Assembly: GCF_000336575.1 (NCBI RefSeq) | Contig: NZ_AOPO01000008.1 | Coordinates: forward strand, 124,001 to 188,000 | From: Vreelandella titanicae BH1 | GTDB lineage: Bacteria > Pseudomonadota > Gammaproteobacteria > Pseudomonadales > Halomonadaceae | Length of the DNA: 64,000 bases | Reading direction: 5' to 3' | Part shown: positions 9,003 to 17,814 of the stretch, in pieces | How positions within the stretch are numbered: the stretch's first letter is position 1 | How the letters are laid out: every line of letters starts with the position of its first letter | The notes under the pieces: model-generated | The model's database searches: none | The model's input: only the letters and a program-made list of their open reading frames with translations | What the model was told of the DNA's origin: nothing | Program-made: the position numbers and the translations under genes

Positions 9003-9866
9003 ATGAGCCAATTACCGCCATTGTTATGGCTACAAGCCTTTGAATCTGCGGCGCGTACCTTAAGCTTTACCGCTGCAGGCAATGAGCTTGGGGTTACCCA
9101 AGCGGCCATCAGCCAGCGCGTCAGGCTGCTGGAAGACCGGGTGGGGCAAAAGCTCTTTGTTCGTCATGCACGCAGCTTAACGCTTACCCCCGCTGGGCAG
9201 GCGTGGCTGCCGAGCATTCACGATGCGTTTGTGCGTATTAGTGAGGGCACCCTGGAGGTCTTTGGCAGCACCTCTGAGCAGCCAGTGACGCTGCGTGCCA
9301 CGCCGGTTATTCAGCAGTCGTGGCTGGCGCCGCGTTTAATTGCCTTCCACCGGGCTCATCCCCAGGTGTCGATTCGTGTAGTAAGTGCTATCTGGCCCGA
9401 TGACTTTGGCCCCGAAGGGGCGGATATCGAGATTCGCTATGGCAAAGGGGAGTGGACGGGCGTTGAAATGCAGCCGCTAGGCGAAGAGCAACTGCTGCCC
9501 GTTTGCTCGCAGGCGTTAGCGAACACGCTTACTGCGCCGAGCGATCTGGCTGGGCATACGCTGCTGCACGCTGTCGGTTTTGGCGTGGGGTGGCCGGGGT
9601 GGCTGCAGGAAGCGGGGGTTGCTCACCTGGAAGCGCAGTGCTGGTCGCTCACTTGCGATAACCAGGTGATGACACTGGCGCTTGCTAGCCAGGGCGGTGG
9701 CGTTGCGTTAACTCACCGACGCTTAATGGAGCAGCGTAGCGATTTGGTGGCGCCTTTTGAGCTCAGTGTGCCCAGCGATGAGCGCTTCTGGTTGGTTCGC
9801 CCTAGCCGGCGCCACGTTAGCGACGAATCCGAGCTGGTATGGCGGGGGCTTTGCGATTCAATGTGA
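9003..9866 (+). CDS. LysR-type regulator (GcvA-like), divergent to the dioxygenase
   Basis: 287 residues. The N-terminus PPLLWLQAFESAARTLSFTAAGNELGVTQAAISQRVRLLE is the GcvA-type HTH, and the C-terminal half is the periplasmic-binding-like effector domain. It starts 137 bases from the divergent dioxygenase gene, so control of the dioxygenase/binding-protein pair is likely but unproven. There is no clear Shine-Dalgarno sequence before the ATG. Confidence 0.87.
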   Translation: MSQLPPLLWLQAFESAARTLSFTAAGNELGVTQAAISQRVRLLEDRVGQKLFVRHARSLTLTPAGQAWLPSIHDAFVRISEGTLEVFGSTSEQPVTLRATPVIQQSWLAPRLIAFHRAHPQVSIRVVSAIWPDDFGPEGADIEIRYGKGEWTGVEMQPLGEEQLLPVCSQALANTLTAPSDLAGHTLLHAVGFGVGWPGWLQEAGVAHLEAQCWSLTCDNQVMTLALASQGGGVALTHRRLMEQRSDLVAPFELSVPSDERFWLVRPSRRHVSDESELVWRGLCDSM

Positions 9867-9970
9867 TAAGTGGTTATTGCTGTTTTAAAGTCTTTTCACC
9901 AATTTCCTTGCCATTTTGGTGCAGCCGTGAAAAATGATGCGCTTTCATTGTTTAAAAAGGCGTGATCTTC

Positions 9971-11419
9971 ATGGACTTTACTCTCCCTCCGTTGCTGACA
10001 TCGCTGGTGGATCGCGGCAACGGCTTGCTCTGGGGCAGCGTGCTGATTTATCTGCTGATTGGCGCGGGTCTCTATTTTACTGTGATGACACGCGGTATTC
10101 AGCTGCGCTATTTCGGCCATATGTTTAAGCTGCTGGGCAGCTCCCGACAATCAAACGGCGGTATCTCTTCGTTTCAAGCGCTCTCAACCAGTCTGGCGGC
10201 CCGAGTCGGTACCGGTAACCTGGCGGGTGTCGCGGTGGCTATTTATTTTGGTGGCCCTGGGGCCATTTTCTGGATGTGGATGACCGCAATGGTTGGGATG
10301 GCGACCAGTTTTGTGGAGTCCACCCTGGCTCAGGCGTACAAAACAGACCACGGCGACAACACCTTCCGCGGCGGCCCTGCGCGTTATATTGAGCGTGGTT
10401 TGGGCTTGCGCTGGCTGGCTGTGCTGTTCTCTATCTGTTTGATCATTGCCTTTGGGTTAGCGTTCAACAGCGTTCAGGCCAACTCTATCGCCCAGGCCAT
10501 GGAACAGGCGTTCGCCATTCCCACCTGGGCCATGGGGTTAGTTTTGATGGCTGTTGTGGCGCCGATCATCTTCGGCGGTTTGAAGTCGATTGCCAAGGTG
10601 GCTGAACTGGTGGTTCCGCTCATGGCGCTGCTCTACTTAATTCTGGCGCTGGTGGTAGTCGGGTTGAATATCAGTGACTTGCCCGCAGCGATCATGACCA
10701 TTGTGCGCAGTGCATTTGGCTTTGAGCAGGCGGCCGGTGGGGCAGTAGGCTACGCGGTATCCCAGGCGATTATGAACGGCATTCAGCGCGGGCTGTTTTC
10801 CAATGAAGCGGGGATGGGCTCAGCGCCCAATGCCGCGGCCACGGCCTCTACGCGGCCAGATCATCCTGCTGCCCAGGGCTTTATTCAGATGCTCGGGGTG
10901 TTTCTGGATACCCTAGTGATCTGTACGGCCACGGCGGCCATCATCATTATGGCGGGGCCGGAGCTGATGGCGGGCGATGAGAACAACGGCATTCAGTTGA
11001 CCCAAATGGCGCTTTCCAGCCATGTGGGCGATTGGGGCGGTATGTTTATCGCGGTGGCGATTCTGCTGTTTGCGTTTACCTCGGTGATTGCCAACTACTC
11101 CTACGGCGAGTCCAACATTGAGTATCTGGCCGGGCGCCGCGCCCCGGTTGCCGTGTTTATTTACCGCTTAGCGGTGCTGGCGATGATTATGATTGGCTCG
11201 GTGGCAAGCCTGGGGGCGATTTGGAACTTCGCCGACCTCTCTATGGGTATGATGGCTATTATTAACCTGGTCGCTATTCTGCTTCTCTCGCCAGTAGCTT
11301 TCGCACTCTTCCGCGACTACGAAGCGCAGTTGAAAGCGGGCAAAGAGCCTGTGTTTGATCCCAGCCTTTTTCCCAAGCTGGTTAATAAAGTCGATCCCAA
11401 GGCCTGGCCCAAGAAGTAA
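9971..11419 (+). CDS. Sodium:alanine symporter (AGCS family)
   Basis: 482 residues from ATG 9971; a GTG at 9962 is in frame but lies too near the AAAGG. Family motifs include FQALSTSLAARVGTGNLAGVA, GGPGAIFWMWMTAMVGMATSF and GIQRGLFSNEAGMGSAPNAAA. About 10-11 TM helices are visible. AGCS carriers import alanine or glycine with Na+ (or H+), which suits a salt-adapted cell. It is monocistronic with a strong terminator after it. Confidence 0.9.
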   Translation: MDFTLPPLLTSLVDRGNGLLWGSVLIYLLIGAGLYFTVMTRGIQLRYFGHMFKLLGSSRQSNGGISSFQALSTSLAARVGTGNLAGVAVAIYFGGPGAIFWMWMTAMVGMATSFVESTLAQAYKTDHGDNTFRGGPARYIERGLGLRWLAVLFSICLIIAFGLAFNSVQANSIAQAMEQAFAIPTWAMGLVLMAVVAPIIFGGLKSIAKVAELVVPLMALLYLILALVVVGLNISDLPAAIMTIVRSAFGFEQAAGGAVGYAVSQAIMNGIQRGLFSNEAGMGSAPNAAATASTRPDHPAAQGFIQMLGVFLDTLVICTATAAIIIMAGPELMAGDENNGIQLTQMALSSHVGDWGGMFIAVAILLFAFTSVIANYSYGESNIEYLAGRRAPVAVFIYRLAVLAMIMIGSVASLGAIWNFADLSMGMMAIINLVAILLLSPVAFALFRDYEAQLKAGKEPVFDPSLFPKLVNKVDPKAWPKK

Positions 11420-11464
11420 TCAAGCTTAAGTAAACGAGCTATAGCCATTTAAACCACTAGCTGC

Positions 11465-11498
11465 GCCCCGCCTCGCATTTTGCGTCGCGGGGCTTTTT
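11465..11498 (+). terminator. Rho-independent terminator after the AGCS symporter
   Basis: GCCCCGC (11465-11471) pairs perfectly with GCGGGGC (11487-11493) and is followed by TTTTT. It lies 46 bases past the symporter stop. Confidence 0.85.
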
Positions 11499-11616
11499 AT
11501 TGGCCGTCACATGATTCGATTTAATCGAATACAAGTCGTAAAACGTTGCGCTTTTGCTTCTTGGAAAGCGCCGTAGAATAGCTTCCAATCCTTCCCTGTA
11601 CATTTTGGAGCTTTCA

Positions 11617-12225
11617 ATGACGACTCGTGCCCTGGTAATTACCTCTTCGATTCTGGCTGAAAACGGCCAATCCATTGCGTTGGCTAATCGCTTTATTGAG
11701 CAGGCGAGCACCCGCAACGATGTAAACGTTACTCAGCGTGACGTGGTGAAAACCTCGCTCCCTCACCTGGATATTAGCGAACTGGGGGCTTGGCAGGTGG
11801 CGGCCGCAGAGCGTACCGCTGAGCAGCAGGCGTTAGCCGCGCGCTCGGACGAACTGCTGGCTGAGCTACGCGCCAATGATGTGCTGGTCATTGCGGTACC
11901 GATGTATAACCTGGGTATTCCTTCACAGCTGAAGGCGTGGTTTGACCGTGTTCTGCGTGCCGGTGAAACGTTCCGCTATACCGAAAACGGCCCGCAAGGG
12001 TTGGTAGAAGGCAAGCGAGCGATTATTCTGGCCGCGCGGGGTGGTCAGTACGCGGGTACGGAATTTGACAGCCAAACACCACACCTGAAAGCCATGCTGG
12101 GGCTGATGGGAATTAAAGAGGTTGACGTGGTCTATGCTGAAGGGCTGAATTTGGGTGAGCAGCAGCGCGAAGCTGCAATAAAAGAAGCTTTCCAAGCGAT
12201 CGATCAACTGGTTGAGGGGCTTTAA
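11617..12225 (+). CDS. azoR: FMN-dependent NADH:azoreductase
   Basis: 202 residues with a flavodoxin-like fold. Visible features are ITSSILAENGQSIALA (FMN phosphate loop), the family segment VPMYNLGIPSQLKAWFDRVLRAGETFRY, and ARGGQY. AzoR enzymes reduce quinones and azo compounds with NADH. The ATG at 11617 is chosen because GGAG lies 6 bases before it and the N-terminus then matches the family; an upstream start would add 21 atypical residues. The length equals E. coli AzoR. Confidence 0.92.
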   Translation: MTTRALVITSSILAENGQSIALANRFIEQASTRNDVNVTQRDVVKTSLPHLDISELGAWQVAAAERTAEQQALAARSDELLAELRANDVLVIAVPMYNLGIPSQLKAWFDRVLRAGETFRYTENGPQGLVEGKRAIILAARGGQYAGTEFDSQTPHLKAMLGLMGIKEVDVVYAEGLNLGEQQREAAIKEAFQAIDQLVEGL

Positions 12226-12266
12226 GCACATTCAGAAGCGCCCTCAAGAAATAAAAGGATAGTCAC

Positions 12267-12566
12267 ATGGCTCGGCCGGAATTACTCGAACAGATTTACA
12301 CTATTGTCGATCAAATTCCGCCGGGCCGGGTGACGACCTATGGCCGCATTGCCGCCATGACCGAAGGTGCTACCCCACGCATGGTAGGTTCGGCAATGCG
12401 CCACCTGCCGGATGGCCACCAGTTGCCTTGGCATCGCGTGATCGCATCGTCTTTGAAGCTTGCCGATCACGGCGGCGCCGAACGCCAGCACCGCAAATTA
12501 CGCGATGAGGGGGTGTTGTTCGATGCCAAAGGACGAGTGCCCGCGCACCTTGTTTGGCCTGATTAA
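12267..12566 (+). CDS. Alkyltransferase-like protein (ATL, YbaZ type)
   Basis: 99 residues of the MGMT/Ogt DNA-binding domain: IPPGRVTTYGRIAAMT and MRHLP. The active-site PCHRV of true alkyltransferases reads PWHRV (Trp55), the defining substitution of ATL proteins. ATLs bind O6-alkylguanine without repairing it and hand it to nucleotide excision repair. AAAAGGA precedes the start. It follows azoR by 41 bases and may be co-transcribed. A hairpin terminator follows. Confidence 0.9.
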   Translation: MARPELLEQIYTIVDQIPPGRVTTYGRIAAMTEGATPRMVGSAMRHLPDGHQLPWHRVIASSLKLADHGGAERQHRKLRDEGVLFDAKGRVPAHLVWPD

Positions 12567-12587
12567 CCGTTTAAGGCACTTTTAGAA

Positions 12588-12626
12588 ACGATAATGTCGC
12601 CCAACTTGGGCGGCATTATCGTATTT
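12588..12626 (+). terminator. Hairpin terminator after the ATL gene
   Basis: ACGATAATG (from 12588) pairs with CATTATCGT (ending 12622), with an inner GCCCA/TGGGC extension. Only a short T-rich tail (ATTT) follows. Confidence 0.6.
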
Positions 12627-12691
12627 ACGAATGCTTTTGATGAATGCGTATCTGTGACGGGCGTTGGTGATGCGCTTTACACCTCACTCCT

Positions 12692-12731
12692 CACATTTAA
12701 CGCCTCACTTTTCCCCACATTTAACCCCTCA
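12692..12731. repeat. Short direct repeat overlapping a stop codon
   Basis: CACATTTAACGCCTCA (12692-12707) and CACATTTAACCCCTCA (12716-12731) are 16-base direct repeats 24 bases apart with one mismatch. The second contains the stop codon of the leftward GNAT-nitrilase gene. Confidence 0.85.
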
Positions 12732-14297
12732 ATCCTCCAGATTGGCACCTGATTTCCACGACCAGTCGCGCCAGCGTAGGTCAAACAGATCCTTGCGGCG
12801 GTCTTTAAGGTTGGTCACCGAACCTTCGGCACGTACTACCGTTAGGCGAGTGAGGTCCAAGTCCGAGAAGAAGATCATCTCGGTATTGGGAGTAGTTTCC
12901 GCCAGTACCGCATCGTGGGGGAACGCGAAGTCAGACGGCGAGAACACCGCTGATTGGGCGTACTGGATATCCAAGTTTTCAATCGAAGGCAGGTTGCCGA
13001 CGCTGCCGCAGAGCACCACGTAGCACTCATTTTCGATCGCCCGCGCTTGACTGCAATGGCGCACGCGCAGGTAACCGTTTTTGGTGTCGGTCCAGAAGGG
13101 CACAAACAGAATGTCCATATCCTGGTCGGCCAGCAGTCGGCCCAGTTCCGGAAACTCCACGTCGTAGCAGATCAGTATGCCCACGCGGCCAGCGTCGGTA
13201 TCGAACACCTGTAGCTCATCGCCGCCCTCGATCACCCAGTCGCGACGCTCTTGAGGTGTAATATGCAGCTTGGCCTGGCGCTCAACGGTGCCGTCACGGT
13301 GGAAGAGGTAGGCGATATTGTAGAGTCGGTCATCGTCACCTACTTCAATCATCGAGCCGCCGACAATATTGATATTGTAGGAGACCGCCATACGTGACAG
13401 TTCAGACTTAAAACGCTCGGTGAAGCCGGCCAAAAAGCGAATCGCGCCCATTTGATCCTGCTGGGCGGCGCGGTCTTGGAGGCCCATCAACGGCGCGTTG
13501 AACAACTCTGGGAAAACGGCAAAGTCACTTTGATAGTCGGAGAGCGCGTCTACGAAGTACTCGATCTGCTGAAGCGCGGCTTCCACCGATGAAAACTCAC
13601 GCATCTGCCACTGCACCGCACCCACCCGTACTTGGGTCGGTTTGTTGTCGAGCACACTGGCAGCGGGCTCAAACAAAATGTTGTTCCACTCCAATAGGGT
13701 GGCGTAACCGCGCGACTGCTCATCTTCAGGCAGGTATTTGCGCAGTAGGCGCTTTACCTGAAAATCGTTGGCCTGCTGGAAAGACAGAATCGGGTCGTAG
13801 ATCTCTTTGCGCGAGACTTTATCAATGTATTGGGCAGGCGTGAGTTCATCGGCGTGCTGGTGATACTCAGGAATACGCCCACCGGCTAAAATCGCCCGTA
13901 GGTTCATTGAGCGACATAGCTCTTTACGCGCTTCATAAAGGCGGCGGCCCAGGCGATAACCGCGGTAATCTGGGTGAATCAGCACATCCAGCCCGTACAT
14001 GGCGTCGCCATTCTCGTCATTGAGGATGATCTCGCGATGGCCAATCAGGTCATCGTACTTATGCGGGTTGGAAAATTCGTCGTAATCCACCTGAACGGTG
14101 AGTGCTACGCCCACCAGAAGGCCATCGTCTTCAATCGCGATTTGGCCGTCGGGGAATTCCTGAATTAATTTGTCAATGGTGCGCTTTGGCCATGCTCCGC
14201 CGATATCGTGATAGACGGCGTCCATCAATGCCTTGAGCTGATCGTAGTCATCGCTCATTAGGTTGCGCAGATTAAGATGCAGTTCTTCCAGGGACAT
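12729..14297 (-). CDS. Bifunctional GNAT acetyltransferase / carbon-nitrogen hydrolase
   Basis: 522 residues. The N-terminal GNAT domain (about 10-190) includes LDVLIHPDYRGYRLGRRLYEARKEL, the acetyl-CoA loop. The C-terminal nitrilase-superfamily domain (about 222-510) carries the Glu-Lys-Cys triad: Glu264 in FPELFNAP, Lys343 in AKLHITPQER and Cys377 in ILICYDVEFPE. This fusion is recurrent in bacteria, but its substrate is not established; an amide made or broken around an acylated amine is plausible. The start has GGAAG upstream. The gene appears monocistronic and runs towards the ATL gene. Confidence 0.88.
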   Translation of the reverse strand: MSLEELHLNLRNLMSDDYDQLKALMDAVYHDIGGAWPKRTIDKLIQEFPDGQIAIEDDGLLVGVALTVQVDYDEFSNPHKYDDLIGHREIILNDENGDAMYGLDVLIHPDYRGYRLGRRLYEARKELCRSMNLRAILAGGRIPEYHQHADELTPAQYIDKVSRKEIYDPILSFQQANDFQVKRLLRKYLPEDEQSRGYATLLEWNNILFEPAASVLDNKPTQVRVGAVQWQMREFSSVEAALQQIEYFVDALSDYQSDFAVFPELFNAPLMGLQDRAAQQDQMGAIRFLAGFTERFKSELSRMAVSYNINIVGGSMIEVGDDDRLYNIAYLFHRDGTVERQAKLHITPQERRDWVIEGGDELQVFDTDAGRVGILICYDVEFPELGRLLADQDMDILFVPFWTDTKNGYLRVRHCSQARAIENECYVVLCGSVGNLPSIENLDIQYAQSAVFSPSDFAFPHDAVLAETTPNTEMIFFSDLDLTRLTVVRAEGSVTNLKDRRKDLFDLRWRDWSWKSGANLED

Positions 14298-14339
14298 ATC
14301 AGGGCTTCCCAGCGTTAGAAATCGACGGCCATTCTAGCA

Positions 14340-15254
14340 TTATCGGGCGCTGCTCGGCTTATCCGAGGTTAAACCACGTGCTAACGGGCGTGTCAGCGTT
14401 TGCGCCATAATGACACCCGCCAGTATCAGCAGCCCACCGGTAAAGTGGAACCCTGCCACTTGTTCACCCAAGAAGGCCATCGCAATCAGTGCGCTAAACA
14501 GTGGCATTAGGTTGATGAAAATACTCGATTGATTGGCACCGATCTGGCGAACCGCGCGCATCCACAAAAAGGTGGTGATGATCGAGGCAGGAATGCCCGC
14601 GTAGACAATCAGGCCGATATTCTGACTATCAATAGGTGTCATTGGCCCCATCAAATAAGGCGGTAACAAGAACAGCACCGCAAAACAGACCTGGGCGTAA
14701 AGCATGACCCAGGGCGGTAAATTCATCGACCAGCGTTTGAGCATCACCCCATATAGCGCGTAGCAAGTGGCTGCTACCACCATCAGCGCATCACCAAGGG
14801 CAACCTCTAGCTGTAGCAGCGAGAGCGGATTACCACGCCCTAGCAGAACGGTAACCCCCACGAAGGCCAGCACGCCGCCCACAATGCCGCCCAGGGTCGG
14901 CGGCTCGCGAAGAATCAGCGCGCTCAGCAGTACCGTTAACAACGGCACCATGGCGGCGAGAATCCCCATGTTGGTAGCGGTCGTCGTTTCTGCCGCCACA
15001 TAGGCCAGCCCTTGCCATAGGCCCATGCCGAGTAGTCCAAGCAGCGCTAGCTTAGGCCACTGGCGGCGAATTTCGTCGCGGTGGCGTAACGCTGCAGGGA
15101 GTACAAACGGGGTCATCACCGCAAGGGCAAGCAGCCAGCGTAAAAAAGCGATACTGCTTGGCGCGATGGCGCCTACGCTAAGCTGATTAATGGTCATATT
15201 GCCCGACCAGATAAGCACGGTGGCGAGTGGCGGCAAAAAATACATCAAGGGCAT
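14340..15254 (-). CDS. EamA/DMT-family permease
   Basis: 304 residues with ten hydrophobic segments in two EamA repeats. Typical features are PPLATVLIWSGNMTINQL at the start of repeat one and the second repeat ending in a small basic tail. DMT exporters of this type release amino acids or metabolites; the substrate cannot be read. AAGGAA precedes the ATG. It sits upstream of the GNAT-nitrilase gene on the same strand with a 42-base gap. Confidence 0.87.
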   Translation of the reverse strand: MPLMYFLPPLATVLIWSGNMTINQLSVGAIAPSSIAFLRWLLALAVMTPFVLPAALRHRDEIRRQWPKLALLGLLGMGLWQGLAYVAAETTTATNMGILAAMVPLLTVLLSALILREPPTLGGIVGGVLAFVGVTVLLGRGNPLSLLQLEVALGDALMVVAATCYALYGVMLKRWSMNLPPWVMLYAQVCFAVLFLLPPYLMGPMTPIDSQNIGLIVYAGIPASIITTFLWMRAVRQIGANQSSIFINLMPLFSALIAMAFLGEQVAGFHFTGGLLILAGVIMAQTLTRPLARGLTSDKPSSAR

Positions 15255-15434
15255 AGCAACGGTTCCTTATCGTTAGCCGGGTAATGTGACGCGAATTTGC
15301 ACACTGGGCAAGGGGGAGAACGGCAAACCTGGCAATATTCAGATAGGTAAAGGTCTGTACGTTGCGGCGAGTATGTCATACGCTTGTTTGAATGCGTTTT
15401 AACACTGTTACTAATAATACCAAGGAGTACCGTG

Positions 15435-17456
15435 ATGACCCGTGCGCCCGCCTATCCGCACCTTTTCCGCCCGCTGACCATTGGCCATTTGACGCTGCCC
15501 AACCGCGTTTTGATGGGCTCTATGCATACCAATTTGGAAGAGGCGCCCAATGGCTTTGAACGCTTAGCGGCATTTTATGCCGAGCGTGCGCGGGAGGGGG
15601 TTAGCCTGATCGTCACCGGCGGTATTGCCCCTAATGCGGAAGGCGCCGTATTCCAGGGCGCCCACGCGCTCGTTGATGAGGCGCAGTTGCCAGAACACCG
15701 CCAGGTGGCAGACGCGGTGCATGCTGAGGGCGGTCATCTGTGCATGCAGATTCTTCATGCCGGGCGCTACGCCTACTCGCCGGATTTGGTAGCACCTTCG
15801 GCTATCCAGGCGCCGATCAATCCCTTTATGCCTAGAGCACTTTCTAGCGATGAGGTTGAGCAACAAATTGCTGACTACGTTCGCTGCGCAAGCTTAGCCA
15901 AACAGGCGGGCTACGATGGCGTTGAGATCATGGGGTCAGAAGGTTATCTGATCAATCAGTTTATCTGTCAGCGTACCAACCAGCGTGACGATGAGTGGGG
16001 CGGGGCGTTTGAAAACCGGATGCATTTTGCCGTTGAGATCGTGCGCCGTGTTCGCGAAGCGGTGGGTGAACGATTTGTGATTATCTTCCGCCTCTCGATG
16101 ATTGATTTGGTCGAAGAGGGCAGCACCTGGGAAGAGGTCGTCACGCTGGGCCAGGCGATCGAAGCCGCCGGGGCGAACGTGATCAACACCGGTATCGGTT
16201 GGCACGAAGCGCGGGTGCCCACCATTGTGACCAGCGTGCCCCGCGCTGCCTTTACCGAGGTGACCCGGCGGATCAAATCAGCACTATCGATTCCGTTGAT
16301 TACCACCAACCGTATCAATATGCCTGAGGTAGCCGAGCGCGTACTGGCGGCGGGCCACGCGGATATGGTCTCCATGGCGCGGCCTTTCCTGGCAGATCCC
16401 GCCTGGATACGCAAAGCCGAAGAGGGCTTGGCTGAAGAGATCAATACCTGTATCGCCTGTAACCAGGCCTGCCTGGATCACACCTTTGCCGGAAAGCTGA
16501 CCTCCTGTTTGGTCAACCCCCGTGCCTGTCATGAAACCGAACTGGTGATAGAGCCCGCGCAAACCCCTAAACGCGTCGCCGTGGTGGGCGGTGGGCCCGC
16601 GGGTCTGGCAACGGCCGTGACAGCCGCTAGCCGCGGACACAGCGTGGTGCTGTTCGAACAGCGCAGTGAGCTAGGCGGGCAGTTTAACTACGCGCGTAAG
16701 ATCCCCGGCAAAGAGGAGTTTAATGAAACCCTGCGCTACTACCGGGTGATGCTGGAGAAATATGCGGTAGAAGTACGTCTAAACACTACGGCAAGCGCAG
16801 AAACCCTCGCCGCTTTCGATGAGGTGGTCATGGCCACCGGCGTTAAGCCCCGGGAACTCAATCTTCCAGGTCACGACCACGGCAAGGTGTTGAGCTACGC
16901 CGAAGCGATTGAATCTCCCGAGCGTGTTGGGCGTAAAGTAGCGGTGATTGGCGCGGGAGGTATTGGTTTTGATGTGTCCGAACTGCTGGCCCACCAAGGC
17001 CACCCAGCCTTGGACATTGCCGACTGGTGCGACGAGTGGGGCGTTGATTTGGCAGTCGGCGAGCGGGGCGGTTTAAAAGCGCCGACGGCTCCAGTGGTTC
17101 CCCGCGAAATTGTCATGCTCCAGCGTAAAACTTCCAAGCCTGGCAAGTATCTGGGGAAAACCACCGGTTGGGTTCACCGCGCATCGCTTAAGCAGCGGGG
17201 AGTGAAAACTCTCACCGGCTGCGAATACCTCAAAATCGACGACGAGGGGCTGCATATTCGCCGCGATGGCGTTGACCAAGTACTTGCCGTGGATAGCATT
17301 GTGGTGTGCGCCGGGCAGGAGTCAGTGCGCGATCTACTGGCGCCGTTGGAACGCGCACGGGCGGTGGTACATATAATCGGCGGCGCGGATGAAGCTAGCG
17401 AACTGGATGCCAAGCGGGCAATTGAGCAGGGCACTCGATTGGCCGCTAGCCTATAG
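15435..17456 (+). CDS. fadH: NADPH-dependent 2,4-dienoyl-CoA reductase
   Basis: 673 residues, as in E. coli FadH (672). An N-terminal old-yellow-enzyme TIM barrel (about 10-330) binds FMN. A 4Fe-4S cluster motif follows at CIACNQACLDHTFAGKLTSC. The C-terminal part has two dinucleotide folds, VGGGPAGLATA and IGAGGIGFDVSE. It removes conjugated double bases in beta-oxidation of unsaturated fatty acids. The ATG at 15435 follows AAGGAG; the upstream in-frame start would add 17 residues lacking family resemblance. Confidence 0.93.
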   Translation: MTRAPAYPHLFRPLTIGHLTLPNRVLMGSMHTNLEEAPNGFERLAAFYAERAREGVSLIVTGGIAPNAEGAVFQGAHALVDEAQLPEHRQVADAVHAEGGHLCMQILHAGRYAYSPDLVAPSAIQAPINPFMPRALSSDEVEQQIADYVRCASLAKQAGYDGVEIMGSEGYLINQFICQRTNQRDDEWGGAFENRMHFAVEIVRRVREAVGERFVIIFRLSMIDLVEEGSTWEEVVTLGQAIEAAGANVINTGIGWHEARVPTIVTSVPRAAFTEVTRRIKSALSIPLITTNRINMPEVAERVLAAGHADMVSMARPFLADPAWIRKAEEGLAEEINTCIACNQACLDHTFAGKLTSCLVNPRACHETELVIEPAQTPKRVAVVGGGPAGLATAVTAASRGHSVVLFEQRSELGGQFNYARKIPGKEEFNETLRYYRVMLEKYAVEVRLNTTASAETLAAFDEVVMATGVKPRELNLPGHDHGKVLSYAEAIESPERVGRKVAVIGAGGIGFDVSELLAHQGHPALDIADWCDEWGVDLAVGERGGLKAPTAPVVPREIVMLQRKTSKPGKYLGKTTGWVHRASLKQRGVKTLTGCEYLKIDDEGLHIRRDGVDQVLAVDSIVVCAGQESVRDLLAPLERARAVVHIIGGADEASELDAKRAIEQGTRLAASL

Positions 17457-17497
17457 GCTGGATAGAGTAAATTTCATAAATCCCCATTCACCATGTT

Positions 17498-17642
17498 CGA
17501 GGGTAGGTTGAAGCGAGGGTCTTTCGCCATGGCCGGAATAATGTTCCCGACAATGCCGGCATTTCCGCCATCCATGGCGGTCAGATGGCGAAAGTAGCGT
17601 CCATGGACGGATTCACAGCGCCCTCGCGGAAACCTGCCCTCG
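17498..17642. repeat. Nested palindromic repeat element
   Basis: A roughly 145-bp inverted-repeat element fills most of the 358-base gap between fadH and the aldolase gene. Outer arms CGAGGGTAGGTT (17498-17509) and AACCTGCCCTCG (17631-17642) match at 11 of 12 positions. Inner arms are GCGAGGG/CCCTCGC and TTTCGCCAT/ATGGCGAAA. Two small palindromes lie inside: CCGCCATCCATGGCGG (17565-17580) and CGTCCATGGACG (17598-17609). There is no ORF. It resembles repeat elements I associate with Halomonas genomes, which is recollection rather than a search. Confidence 0.75.
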
Positions 17643-17814
17643 GCCACCGACGTGTCCCGAGATAGTTCTGTGTAGGTGAGTTGAGCGGGTGACGTTAGCC
17701 CATAAATGGCGATAGACTAAATGACTAATCTAGTTATTAAGAATAGCTAGATATTAAAGGCGCGAGTGGCACCCAGCTCGCGCCGTTCGATCGCCAGATA
17801 AAAGGACTGTCGTC

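Noticed and set aside
16779-17434. Overlapping minus-strand ORFs within fadH
   Set aside because: Shadow frames of a high-GC gene with clear plus-strand domain content.
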